From Peribacillus saganii (GTDB lineage: Bacteria; Bacillota; Bacilli; Bacillales; DSM-1321), in the NCBI RefSeq assembly GCF_003429095.1, contig NZ_QVTE01000016.1, positions 62,001 to 126,000 of the forward strand: DNA of 64,000 nt. Direction: 5' to 3'. This document shows, piece after piece, positions 1 through 8,267 of this stretch. A program made the translations under genes and the position numbers. The stretch's first letter is position 1. Every line of letters begins with the position of its first letter. The notes beneath the pieces are model-generated. The model made no database searches. It was not told where the DNA came from and saw only the letters and a list, made by a program, of their open reading frames with translations.

Positions 1-2
1 TT

Positions 3-779
3 GAAGCAGAAGATGAGAATGATCCATTAGGTAGGCAACTAGGTGAACCGTTATGGGATAGATTTGGTTATGAATTCATTGAAACACGTAAACAAATGTC
101 TGCTTCTTCTTTTAACGCACTGTTCCAAGGTAGACCAACTTCACAAGAAGGTAACATTGTTAAGCGTGAATGGTGGAAAAAGTACAGTACTTTACCTAAA
201 ATTCCACGAAAAATCATGTCTGTTGATGCCACTTTTAAGGATTCTGAGACATCTGACTACGTATCTATACAAGTGTGGGGTAAATCAGGTATCAATGCTT
301 ATCTAATTGACAGACACAAGGCAAGAATGGACTTTCCTACTACATTAAAGAAGATTATTGAAATGAAGGCTAAACACCCTGACATCAGTGGTATCTTTAT
401 TGAAGATAAAGCAAATGGATCAGCAATTATCAGTATGTTACGCACTAAAATTCCAGGCATTATTCCTGTTAATCCCCAAGGTGGTAAGGTGGCACGGGTT
501 AATGCGATATCTGACTATATACAAGCTGGTAATGTATGGCTGCCTAAAAATGAGCCTTGGATTGAGGACTTCATTGAAGAGTGGGCAGCATTCCCTCGGG
601 GTAAAAATGATGATGATGTGGATTCAGCTTCTCAAGCATTAAATAAACTGTTTTATTACTATGCTGAAATCCCTGTAGAAACTGATCCAGATAATCCAAC
701 ACCGGAAGAAAAGCATTCACAAATGATAAAAGACATGACAGGTGGTACTCCACCTCCAGGAATATTTAAATGGGGTTGA
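3..779 (+). CDS. Phage terminase large subunit, C-terminal part (partial)
   Basis: The frame is open from the left edge, so the N-terminal ATPase lies outside the window. The visible 258 residues contain the phrase SASSFNALFQGRP, typical of the link between ATPase and nuclease in terminase large subunits. An RNase H-like nuclease domain follows, with candidate catalytic acids in MSVDATFKDSE, FIEDKANGS and KNDDDVDSASQA. The enzyme would package phage DNA into the procapsid through the portal and cut the concatemer. The gene directly precedes a small membrane protein and the portal, the usual head-module order. Function is confident; the subfamily is not. Confidence 0.9.
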   Translation, partial: EAEDENDPLGRQLGEPLWDRFGYEFIETRKQMSASSFNALFQGRPTSQEGNIVKREWWKKYSTLPKIPRKIMSVDATFKDSETSDYVSIQVWGKSGINAYLIDRHKARMDFPTTLKKIIEMKAKHPDISGIFIEDKANGSAIISMLRTKIPGIIPVNPQGGKVARVNAISDYIQAGNVWLPKNEPWIEDFIEEWAAFPRGKNDDDVDSASQALNKLFYYYAEIPVETDPDNPTPEEKHSQMIKDMTGGTPPPGIFKWG

Positions 780-783
780 TAAT

Positions 784-1002
784 ATGGAAATTCTAATTGG
801 ACTAATTACTGGATTAGTCTTATTTGCCGTTCTCGCTTTAGGATTCTTCATAGGATATAAATTCACAAATAAACACAAAGCTACATCTCTCGAACCTGTA
901 TCAGAAGAAGCTAAGCGTAAAGCGGAAGAAATACAAAAGCACTTTTCAAATTTAATGAATTATGACGTTGCAACAGCGTATCAACGGAAGAAGGTGGATT
1001 AA
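784..1002 (+). CDS. Small phage membrane protein between terminase and portal
   Basis: A 72-residue protein starting at ATG 784, four bases after the terminase stop. It has one N-terminal membrane helix (MEILIGLITGLVLFAVLALG) followed by a charged, probably cytoplasmic helix rich in Lys and Glu. Its stop overlaps the portal start by one base (TAATG), so it is translationally coupled to the portal. An in-frame ATG at 742 inside the terminase gene is less likely because it would overlap that gene. No family is recognised. Its role, perhaps at the membrane during assembly or entry, is unknown. Confidence 0.7.
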   Translation: MEILIGLITGLVLFAVLALGFFIGYKFTNKHKATSLEPVSEEAKRKAEEIQKHFSNLMNYDVATAYQRKKVD

Positions 1003-2807
1003 TGAATGGTAACAGTCACTACACTAAGGACTGGGAACTTTATATTGCAGGTAAGAACTATAACAACAGGTTAAAACCCAACTATTACGATACTGTTGAT
1101 ACCAATTTAGCATTCTTCCATGATGATCAATGGAGAAATGTAGGCGGAAATGACAACATGCCTAAACCTCAGTTCAATATTTTGAAGAGGGTTATAACCT
1201 TTCTAGTCGCTTCACTGACAACAAGTAAAACTAAACTTCACTTTGAACCACTTCTCTATTCAATTAATAAGGAAGAAACAAATAATATTGATATATCAGA
1301 CTTTGCTAATGCCCAAGTGTCAAACTTATTTGAGAAGTGGAAGATGGACTTCAAAATAAAGGATGCTTTATTCGATGCTTCCATTACCGGAGATTGTGGA
1401 GCACACCTATATTTTGATATGTCTAAACGCCCTTATGGTGGAAGCGGAGCTTTCAAAGGTATAAAAGGTGAAATCGAGCTTGAATTAGTGGATGGGGTTA
1501 ACGTATATTTCGGCAATGCGAATAATCGAAGAGTTGATTCTCAGCCATATATAATCATAGCCGGACGTTCTACTGTAAAAGAGCTTCAAGCAGAAGCTAA
1601 ACGCTATAAGCAAGATGAACGTGATATCAATACAATTGACTCTGATTTGAGCTATATGGAACAAGCTGGAGATGCAGGGAAAATTGAAGTGGAAACTGAT
1701 GGTGATGGTAAGGCTCTTTATATCATTGTCTATCGCAAGAAAAAGGTTAAACGTGTTAAAAAGGACGAATTCGGAAATGAGATCACTAATGAATTAGGGG
1801 AAAAGGAAACTGAAGAAGTTGAAACAATCATGGCTTCTAAAAGTGTTGAAAATGCCTATATTTACAAAGATATTGATACTGAACTAAGTTGCTATCCATT
1901 TGCTTGGTTGAATTGGGAAAAACAAAAGAACCAATATCATGGTAAAGCAGTTTGTACAGGCATTCTTCCTAATCAGATCTTCATTAATCGTATGTTTGCA
2001 ATGGTTATGTACCATTTAATGATGAGTGCATTTCCAAAAGCAGTCTATAACGCTGACTTAATATCTAATTGGAATAATGAAATAGGTTCTGCAATTGGCG
2101 TAAGAGGTGTCGGATTAGAAACCAACATTAAAAATGTTGCTGGATATTTAGAGCCAGGAACAATGTCCAATCAAATTTTCCAAGTTATTGATTTAGCCAT
2201 GCAATTTACAAAGGAATGCTTAGGTATTTCTGATGCTGCTATTGGTAATATAAAGCCTGATAACACTTCAGCTATTATTGCAGTTCAGAAAAGTTCAGCT
2301 ATTCCACTGGAAAATCCAAGAGCTAATCTTTATGAGTGGATAGAGGATATAGGTAAGATTATTTTTGATATGATGGGCGCATATTATGGCACTCGCCCTG
2401 TTGTTTTAGAACAAAATGGTGAAAAAACTGTAGTAGATTTTGATTTTACTCAATTTAAAGATCACTTTTTTAATGTTCGTGCTGATGTGGGTGAGTCTTC
2501 ATTTTGGTCTGAAATTGCTGCATTGCAAACTTTAGATAATTTATTAGCTTCTGACCGTATTAATTTCCTTCAGTATCTGGAGAGGGTTCCTGATGAGTTA
2601 ATACCACAAAAGCAACAATTAATTACTGAAGTAAAAGCTAAAATTGAAGCAGATCAACAAGCATTATTACAACAACAGCAAGTAGATGCTGAACAATTAA
2701 TAAGTCAGCTTTCACCTGAAGAACAGCAGGCATTCTATAGTGCTCCGCCTGAATTACAACAACAGATGTTAGCTCAAATACAGCAACCACAAGCACCTCA
2801 AATGTAG
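1002..2807 (+). CDS. Phage portal protein
   Basis: A 601-residue protein immediately after terminase and before scaffold and coat, the position and size of a portal. The N-terminal region reads like portal proteins of short-tailed phages (DDQWRNVGGNDNMPKPQFNI, then a helix-rich region around residues 60-75). The middle carries the mixed beta and helical stem and wing. The last about 40 residues are Gln-rich (QQALLQQQQVDAEQL), which fits an extended C-terminal barrel or coiled coil. It would form the dodecameric vertex through which DNA enters and leaves. It starts with the TAATG overlap, so it is coupled to the gene before. Confidence rests on context and sequence feel, not on a search. Confidence 0.88.
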   Translation: MNGNSHYTKDWELYIAGKNYNNRLKPNYYDTVDTNLAFFHDDQWRNVGGNDNMPKPQFNILKRVITFLVASLTTSKTKLHFEPLLYSINKEETNNIDISDFANAQVSNLFEKWKMDFKIKDALFDASITGDCGAHLYFDMSKRPYGGSGAFKGIKGEIELELVDGVNVYFGNANNRRVDSQPYIIIAGRSTVKELQAEAKRYKQDERDINTIDSDLSYMEQAGDAGKIEVETDGDGKALYIIVYRKKKVKRVKKDEFGNEITNELGEKETEEVETIMASKSVENAYIYKDIDTELSCYPFAWLNWEKQKNQYHGKAVCTGILPNQIFINRMFAMVMYHLMMSAFPKAVYNADLISNWNNEIGSAIGVRGVGLETNIKNVAGYLEPGTMSNQIFQVIDLAMQFTKECLGISDAAIGNIKPDNTSAIIAVQKSSAIPLENPRANLYEWIEDIGKIIFDMMGAYYGTRPVVLEQNGEKTVVDFDFTQFKDHFFNVRADVGESSFWSEIAALQTLDNLLASDRINFLQYLERVPDELIPQKQQLITEVKAKIEADQQALLQQQQVDAEQLISQLSPEEQQAFYSAPPELQQQMLAQIQQPQAPQM

Positions 2808-2820
2808 GTGTTTTTATTTT
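2794..2820 (+). terminator. Short hairpin with T-rich tail after portal
   Basis: CACCT (2794-2798) pairs with AGGTG (2806-2810) and is followed by TTTTTATTTT. The hairpin overlaps the portal stop codon. The stem is short, so termination is probably partial, setting the level of the scaffold and coat genes downstream. Confidence 0.55.
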
Positions 2821-2882
2821 GTCCTAAGCATGACATTAAAAGGCTAACAATTCGCCAACCATAGCGAAGGAGGAAATTGAAA

Positions 2883-3692
2883 ATGTTTGAAGATGATGTA
2901 ATTTTACCTGATGATTTTCAGGCAGACCAACCACAGTCTGAAGAAGTAGTAGATGAAACACCTGTTGAAGAAAGTTTCGATACCAACGAACTGGAAACAA
3001 CAGAAGATGAAGTAACACCTGAAGTTGAGCAAAATACGGAACAACCTATAGATCAGCAACCACAAACCATTAAGGTGAAGTTCAATCATGAAGAATTGGA
3101 TTTAAGCCTTGATGAAGCCATTCAATATGCTCAAATGGGTATGAATTACCCTAAACTTCAGGAACGCTTGCAAGCTCTTGAATCGGATCCTAGCAGATCC
3201 TTTGTTGAGGAAATGGCAGCAGAACAAGGTATGGAAGTGAATGAGTTTCTTGAAGCTGTTAAAGAAGCCCGGGAACAACAGAAACTAGATGAACTCATAC
3301 AACAGAACATACCTGAAGAATACGCAAAAGAAATGTTGGAAGCACGTAAGGATCGGGAATCTCGTCAGAAAGCTGAACAAGAAAAAGCTGAACAAGAAAA
3401 AATGGACGCTGAGTTCAATGATTTCTTTCAGCATTTCAAGCAGGCTAATGATCGGGATTACAATCCAGACAAAGATCAAATACCACAAGAAGTATGGGAA
3501 GCACATGCATCTGGAGTGCCTTTAGGTTTTGCTTACTTACAATATCATAATAATCAATTGAAGAACCAATTAAAGGTGCTAAAACAAAATGAATCAAATA
3601 CAAAACGAGCGCCTATCGGAAGTGTTACAGAGTATGGAAGCACAGAAGTAGCAAGTGAGGATGATTTCCTCAAAGGTTTCAATTCAATCTAA
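2883..3692 (+). CDS. Phage capsid scaffolding protein
   Basis: A 269-residue, strongly acidic and helical protein between portal and coat, which is where scaffolds lie. The first 55 residues are Glu/Asp-rich and low complexity. The centre (about 110-190) is a Glu/Lys/Gln coiled coil containing the direct repeat AEQEKAEQEK. The C-terminus is more basic and would bind the coat. I chose ATG 2883 because the Shine-Dalgarno AAGGAGG lies nine bases upstream; an in-frame TTG at 2877 is too close to it. The protein would assemble the procapsid and then leave. The assignment is from composition and position. Confidence 0.8.
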   Translation: MFEDDVILPDDFQADQPQSEEVVDETPVEESFDTNELETTEDEVTPEVEQNTEQPIDQQPQTIKVKFNHEELDLSLDEAIQYAQMGMNYPKLQERLQALESDPSRSFVEEMAAEQGMEVNEFLEAVKEAREQQKLDELIQQNIPEEYAKEMLEARKDRESRQKAEQEKAEQEKMDAEFNDFFQHFKQANDRDYNPDKDQIPQEVWEAHASGVPLGFAYLQYHNNQLKNQLKVLKQNESNTKRAPIGSVTEYGSTEVASEDDFLKGFNSI

Positions 3693-3718
3693 AAATTTTA
3701 CTAATGGAGTGATAATAA

Positions 3719-4546
3719 ATGGCAGTAAATTTAGCTAGTAAATATGAGAAAAAAGTAGACGAGCGTTTTAAATTAAAATCGGTAACACAAGTAGCAGTCA
3801 ACACAGATTACGATTGGAATGGTGTAGATACCATTAAGGTATACTCAATTCCAACTGTAGGAATGAACAATTACACGAAGTCAGGTACTAACCGTTACGG
3901 CACAGCAGCAGAACTGGACAACACTGTACAGACTATGCTCTTAACTCGTGACCGTTCTTTCACTTTCACAATTGATAAGGCTAATACTCAAGACACTGGC
4001 GGTACAATGGAAGCTGGAAAAGCTCTCGCTCGCCAGGTAGATGAAGTGATCGTCCCTGAAATTGATATTTATCGTTTGGCTACTATGAGTGCTGCTGCAG
4101 TTGCTAATGGTCACACTACAACAGGCGCAGTAACCAAAGATAATGCTTATGAAGCGATATTGACAGGTACAGAAAAACTTGATGATGATAAGGTTCCTGT
4201 AGGTGGAAGGGTGTTGTTCGTCACACCTGGGTTCTATAACCTTGTTAAACTAAGTTCAGACTTCATTAAGTCTACTGATATTGCACAAAAGATGCTTATT
4301 AATGGGCAAGTTGGTGAGATTGATGGAATGAAAGTCATCAAAGTACCTACTTCTTACATGCCTGCTAATACACCTTTCTTAATCGCACATCCTGTAGCAA
4401 CGGTGGGTGCTCAAAAGCTGGAAGATTACAAGATTCATGATAACCCTCCAGGAATTAATGGAAAACTCATCGAGGGAAGAAAACGTTATGACGCCTTTGT
4501 ACTTGAAAATAAGAAAAATGCTCTATACGTACACAAAACTATTTAA
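3719..4546 (+). CDS. Major capsid protein
   Basis: A 275-residue protein directly after the scaffold gene, with a good Shine-Dalgarno (ATGGAGTGATAATAA before the ATG). It shows the features of an HK97-fold coat protein of the short type: an N-terminal helix (LASKYEKKVDERFKL), an extended loop, a long spine-like helix near GGTMEAGKALARQVDEVIVP, and a C-terminal P/A-domain with PFLIAHPVATVGAQ. The local codon choice is richer in C-ending codons than neighbouring phage genes, as expected for a highly expressed structural gene. Position and length support the call strongly. Confidence 0.88.
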   Translation: MAVNLASKYEKKVDERFKLKSVTQVAVNTDYDWNGVDTIKVYSIPTVGMNNYTKSGTNRYGTAAELDNTVQTMLLTRDRSFTFTIDKANTQDTGGTMEAGKALARQVDEVIVPEIDIYRLATMSAAAVANGHTTTGAVTKDNAYEAILTGTEKLDDDKVPVGGRVLFVTPGFYNLVKLSSDFIKSTDIAQKMLINGQVGEIDGMKVIKVPTSYMPANTPFLIAHPVATVGAQKLEDYKIHDNPPGINGKLIEGRKRYDAFVLENKKNALYVHKTI

Positions 4547-4573
4547 CTTTAATATTTACCGAGGTGATAAAAG

Positions 4574-4684
4574 ATGAGTAAAGTATTTGTAGCTGAAAAC
4601 GGTGAAAAGTTGGTTGCAAAAGATGAGATTCAAGTGGCTGCTTTTATAAAAGCAGGTCTTAAAGAAGAGAAATCTAAGAAGTAA
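4574..4684 (+). CDS. Small phage head protein (36 residues), unknown function
   Basis: A short gene starting at ATG 4574 with the Shine-Dalgarno GAGGTGATAA. The peptide (MSKVFVAENGEKLVAKDEIQ, then a Lys/Glu-rich helical tail) is soluble and basic at its end. It lies between coat and a strong terminator, in the slot where many phages encode small head-decoration or head-completion peptides. No family can be named with certainty. Confidence 0.6.
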   Translation: MSKVFVAENGEKLVAKDEIQVAAFIKAGLKEEKSKK

Positions 4685-4690
4685 CAATGT

Positions 4691-4724
4691 AGGGTGGGCT
4701 AAGAAATTAGTTCACCCTTTTTAA
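4691..4724 (+). terminator. Strong terminator after the coat operon
   Basis: AGGGTGGGCTAA (4691-4702) pairs over 12 positions with TTAGTTCACCCT (4707-4718), with two G-U pairs and a GAAA tetraloop, followed by TTTTTAATT. This closes the capsid transcription unit seven bases after the small head gene. Confidence 0.85.
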
Positions 4725-4746
4725 TTGTATTTAGAGGGGTGATTGC

Positions 4747-5130
4747 ATGGCAATAAAAGCCCAGCAAGTATTTGATATAGCAATGACATTAATTGATGAA
4801 GTTGAAGAAGAAACAGGCAACGTATCTGTTGATAATCCTGCTTATAAGAGTAAATCTTTATCCATTCTAACCACATTGCAAGCGGAGTTGCTACCCATTA
4901 CAGAAGACATAGCTGTCTTAGCAAGCTTAACTCAAGATTTATTATTACCTGATCGTATTTGTTTACTTGTTTTACCTTATGGTTTATCAGCTCATTTATT
5001 ACTTGCTGAAAGTGATGATACAGGAATGGCTGCATTCTACAATAATCGCTATGAAGAGTTAAAACGGAAAATACCTACAGAAATTAGTCCTATTGTTGAT
5101 CTTTATAATGTTGGAATGAGGGTTGACTAA
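4747..5130 (+). CDS. Head-tail connector (adaptor-like) protein
   Basis: A 127-residue, mostly helical protein with Shine-Dalgarno AGAGGGGTGATTGC before ATG 4747. Its place between coat and tail hub and its size match the head-completion or adaptor proteins that sit under the portal. The helices around QQVFDIAMTLIDEVEEETG and ADELLP-like segments fit that fold, but no diagnostic motif is visible. Its last base overlaps the first base of the next gene, so the two are translated together. Confidence 0.6.
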   Translation: MAIKAQQVFDIAMTLIDEVEEETGNVSVDNPAYKSKSLSILTTLQAELLPITEDIAVLASLTQDLLLPDRICLLVLPYGLSAHLLLAESDDTGMAAFYNNRYEELKRKIPTEISPIVDLYNVGMRVD

Positions 5131-5501
5131 TGGCTCAAATGAATTCGAGAGTAAATGCTTCACCTCCCCTTTTACGCATAGAACCATTTAAAGGAATGAA
5201 TCTTAGCGTAACTCCTACTCAAATAGATCATTCCCAAAGTCCAGATATGCTGAATATGAACATAGACGAGCGTGGGGCATTAAATAAAAGAACCGGATAC
5301 GAGAGGATTATACCTCATTCATTAGGAGATGGAAATATAAATGGGATGTTTCTGTACCGGAAGAAGGATGGTACAGAGATTTTTTTATTTGCTCATGGTA
5401 ACAAACTTTATAAAGGTGATACAGTACCAAACTGGCAGAATGAACGTCTTGCGAAATGGGGAGATGATGATTTAACACAAACCTGGGAAAGTGAGGTGTA
5501 G
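5130..5501 (+). CDS. Tail hub/stopper protein, N-terminal piece (split gene)
   Basis: A 123-residue protein translationally coupled to the connector gene. It starts like a tail-hub or stopper subunit (RIEPFKGMNLSVTPTQIDHS, then MNIDERGALNKRTGYERI and FLYRKKDGTEIFLFAHGNKL) but stops abruptly at LTQTWESEV. The rest of such a protein appears 2.7 kb further on at 8268, which begins MQVWQSDLYYLIKPVELHSG. The end of this piece and the start of the other look alike (TQTWESE against MQVWQSD), so the two reading frames seem to be halves of one ancestral gene. Between them lie a tail spike and an inverted gene. Either both halves are made and assemble together, or this copy of the hub is broken. Confidence 0.7.
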   Translation: MAQMNSRVNASPPLLRIEPFKGMNLSVTPTQIDHSQSPDMLNMNIDERGALNKRTGYERIIPHSLGDGNINGMFLYRKKDGTEIFLFAHGNKLYKGDTVPNWQNERLAKWGDDDLTQTWESEV

Positions 5502-5503
5502 AT

Positions 5504-7537
5504 ATGGCTGAAAAAACACCATTTTTAGATTTGTATCAATGGGATACAAAAGATACGAAGTTAACAACGATTCAAGAAACAGCGAAAAACGTAGTCAAAA
5601 TGGATACTAAGTTTCAGGAATATTCCACAAAGATAGAAGAAGCATTAGTAAAGGGTCAACAGGCTCAGGAACAAGGTTTATACGCAAAAGACCAAGGTGA
5701 TTACGCAAAAGTACAAGGGGATTATGCTAAATCTCAGGGGAATTTGGCTAATGAAAAAGCCCTATCAGCCGATACTGCTGCAACAAATGCAAACTCAGTT
5801 GCCGAAACCTTGAATTTGTTAAAACAAGACGTAATTACAGCTACTAACAATGCTAATAAAGCAACAACTGAAGCTAATGCTTCCACATCAAATGCAGATG
5901 CCAAGGCAGAATATGCTAAGCAACAAGGTGATTATGCAGTAACAAAAGCAACCGAGTTGGAACAGAGGGTAGATGCTGCCATTGCGGAAACAACTAACAG
6001 TGCCGAGATCATTGACGCTCGTGGCGGGAAGGCTACATTAAGGGAACGTCTCAATGAGCATAGTGAACAGTTGGCAGAAACTGTACAGTTAATCAAGCCT
6101 ACTGGAACAGGAAATGATAGCACGAATATTAACATGTTAATTGCAAGTGGTGGGAAGTTTCTTGTAAAGAAAGGAACTTATAATATCGTTGAAGATATTC
6201 AAGTGAAAAGCAATACGAGAATCGAATTTGAAAAAGGAGCTTTTTTCCAAAAAACAGCAACAGAAAGCAATATGTACTATATGTTAAGCATTGATTCTGT
6301 TGATGATGTTGAAATTATAACACCGCAACTTATCGGGGATAGAAATGTACATTTAGGTACGGGTGGTGAATATGGACACGCAATAAATATTGTCCATAGT
6401 AATAAAGTGACAATCCATGAACCTGATATAAAAGACTGTTGGGGTGATGGTATCTACATTGGAGTTAATTACTACGGGGTTAACACCAAAAAGACGGACA
6501 ACATTAGAATTATCCGACCTATTATTGATAACGTGAGAAGAAATGGAATTTCAATTTGCAGTGGGGGATTAATTGAAATTATTGATCCTGTTATCAAAAA
6601 TGTAAACGGAACAGCACCACAGGCAGGAATTGATATAGAACCCGAAAGTGCACACAATGAAGTTTATTTAGATAAACTAATTATAACAAATCCCATTACC
6701 GAGAATTGTAATTTAGGTATTACGGGTTATTTAAACGGACTGGATGGAAAAGACACTATTATTGAAATCAAAAACCATAAAGACATAGGTTCGGTCAACG
6801 GTTTTGTTATTTTCAACGGATTAGCCAACGTAAAAGGAGTTTTTGACTATGAAAACTCCATATTAATGAACAATTACCACAAAGGAATTAGCATCAATGA
6901 TTATGGGATTAATATGCCAACACTTAAAATAAAAAATCCTACTATCATAGATTCAAACCAAATGAACAGTGCAGATGATGCTATTGCTTCTGCTATTTAT
7001 CACCCTCCTACTAGCGGGACAGCCGGTGTTGGTAACATAGAAATTGAAAACGCTACGGTTATCGACACAAGAGAACCAAAACAAATAAGATATGCGATTA
7101 ATATGGCTGATAACTTACTTAAAAAGGTTAAAATTATTAATCCTAAACGATTAGACACTTCTTTCAGGCACATTAATTTTTATGCAACAGAATCTCTTAT
7201 AGTTGACGGACTTGGAGTGACAACCACAGAAGATACGTATAGTGGTGGTTTAGATATTACCGCTCAGAACTATCGTTCAAAAAGAAGAAACACCAACGCA
7301 ACTGATTTTATCACTTATAACCTAAAAGAAATACCACACTCTTCACCAGTAACGTTCGAGGTGACAGGAAACTTTAAAATAGTAATTAACGCTCCGACCG
7401 GTAAAGCCATATTCCCTTTGACAACAGTTGGACAGAAACTTGAATCGAGTGTGAAGGGCAGCAAAATCACACTAACACCATTGAGTGACGGTAATTGGAC
7501 AGTTGATAGAACGATTGGTACGTGGACAGTGGTTTAA
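5504..7537 (+). CDS. Tail spike with right-handed beta-helix (pectate-lyase-like) domain
   Basis: A 677-residue protein starting three bases after the hub piece, using GTGAGGTG as Shine-Dalgarno. Residues 1-50 form a virion-anchor region typical of Gram-positive phage spikes (TPFLDLYQWDTKDTKL). Residues 50-160 are a trimerising coiled coil with heptads of the type DYAKVQG repeated. From about residue 190 a right-handed parallel beta-helix begins (INMLIASGGKFLVKKGTYNI) with recurring short strands ending in Asn/Ile/Gly turns, up to about residue 600. A small C-terminal beta domain follows. It would bind, and possibly cut, a cell-wall glycopolymer. It sits inside the split hub gene and converges on the inverted gene, suggesting both arrived as one cassette. 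Confidence 0.85.
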   Translation: MAEKTPFLDLYQWDTKDTKLTTIQETAKNVVKMDTKFQEYSTKIEEALVKGQQAQEQGLYAKDQGDYAKVQGDYAKSQGNLANEKALSADTAATNANSVAETLNLLKQDVITATNNANKATTEANASTSNADAKAEYAKQQGDYAVTKATELEQRVDAAIAETTNSAEIIDARGGKATLRERLNEHSEQLAETVQLIKPTGTGNDSTNINMLIASGGKFLVKKGTYNIVEDIQVKSNTRIEFEKGAFFQKTATESNMYYMLSIDSVDDVEIITPQLIGDRNVHLGTGGEYGHAINIVHSNKVTIHEPDIKDCWGDGIYIGVNYYGVNTKKTDNIRIIRPIIDNVRRNGISICSGGLIEIIDPVIKNVNGTAPQAGIDIEPESAHNEVYLDKLIITNPITENCNLGITGYLNGLDGKDTIIEIKNHKDIGSVNGFVIFNGLANVKGVFDYENSILMNNYHKGISINDYGINMPTLKIKNPTIIDSNQMNSADDAIASAIYHPPTSGTAGVGNIEIENATVIDTREPKQIRYAINMADNLLKKVKIINPKRLDTSFRHINFYATESLIVDGLGVTTTEDTYSGGLDITAQNYRSKRRNTNATDFITYNLKEIPHSSPVTFEVTGNFKIVINAPTGKAIFPLTTVGQKLESSVKGSKITLTPLSDGNWTVDRTIGTWTVV

Positions 7538-7588
7538 TAAACAGTTGGATCAAACTGTTCACTAAGGCAACTCTTAAAAACTGTCCTT

Positions 7589-8158
7589 TTATTGTGTTTT
7601 TTGAAGGTATTTATCTTTTATGTAACTAATGATTTTCATCAAGATATCATTAAAGAACATAAATGTAGCATCTAATTGTGAAATCAAATTGCGTTCAGTA
7701 AAGGAACGAAACTTATTAATAACAAACTGTTTGCCTGGATATAAATTTCCAGATGGATAAAGAAATGAGGAAGCAAAGAGTTCATTCTGTTCCAATACAC
7801 CAATGATATTCCGATGTTTAGTCACATTGCAAAATGCACGGAGGTATTTTGTTAGTTCATTTTGTTTCATTTCTAATAATAGAACATTTAGCTCTTCGTC
7901 AGGAATGTGATATTTAAATATCTCATCAAAATATACTCGCTTTTTTATTGTTGAATTTAATAATTTAGCATTAACCCATTGTGCAATAATATCAAGTGAA
8001 GATTGAAAGGTTAGCATCATTGCTGTGAATTCAGAAGAAACTGCTATCAATTGTTCTTCTTCGTTAAAATCCTTGATTGATTTTAATGTTTGCATATGAT
8101 GAAACGCAGCAGATTTTAATTTAAATTGTAAAGAATCTAAGTAAATGTTTGGATTCAT
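7589..8158 (-). CDS. Uncharacterised helical protein, possibly HEPN-like, inverted within the late operon
   Basis: A 189-residue protein, the only - strand gene in the structural module. I chose ATG 8158 because GAGGAAAG lies just upstream in its mRNA; earlier in-frame starts (to 8236) lack a site. It is nearly all helical and lacks signal peptide or membrane segments. The segment RAFCNVTKHRN resembles the Arg...His helix of HEPN ribonuclease-fold proteins, but the spacing (seven residues between Arg and His) is longer than the usual four to six, so this is only a hint. Opposite orientation and an AT-rich upstream region with TATAAA suggest its own promoter and expression in the lysogen, as for a moron gene. 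Confidence 0.55.
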   Translation of the reverse strand: MNPNIYLDSLQFKLKSAAFHHMQTLKSIKDFNEEEQLIAVSSEFTAMMLTFQSSLDIIAQWVNAKLLNSTIKKRVYFDEIFKYHIPDEELNVLLLEMKQNELTKYLRAFCNVTKHRNIIGVLEQNELFASSFLYPSGNLYPGKQFVINKFRSFTERNLISQLDATFMFFNDILMKIISYIKDKYLQKTQ

Positions 8159-8267
8159 AATTTCACTTTCCTCTTCCATGAATTGGTTTCTTTTATAAAT
8201 CAATTGTATCGTTAAAGAAAAACAGAGAAAAGACATTGTTTACTAACTTTAAGAAAGGAGGGTGAAC

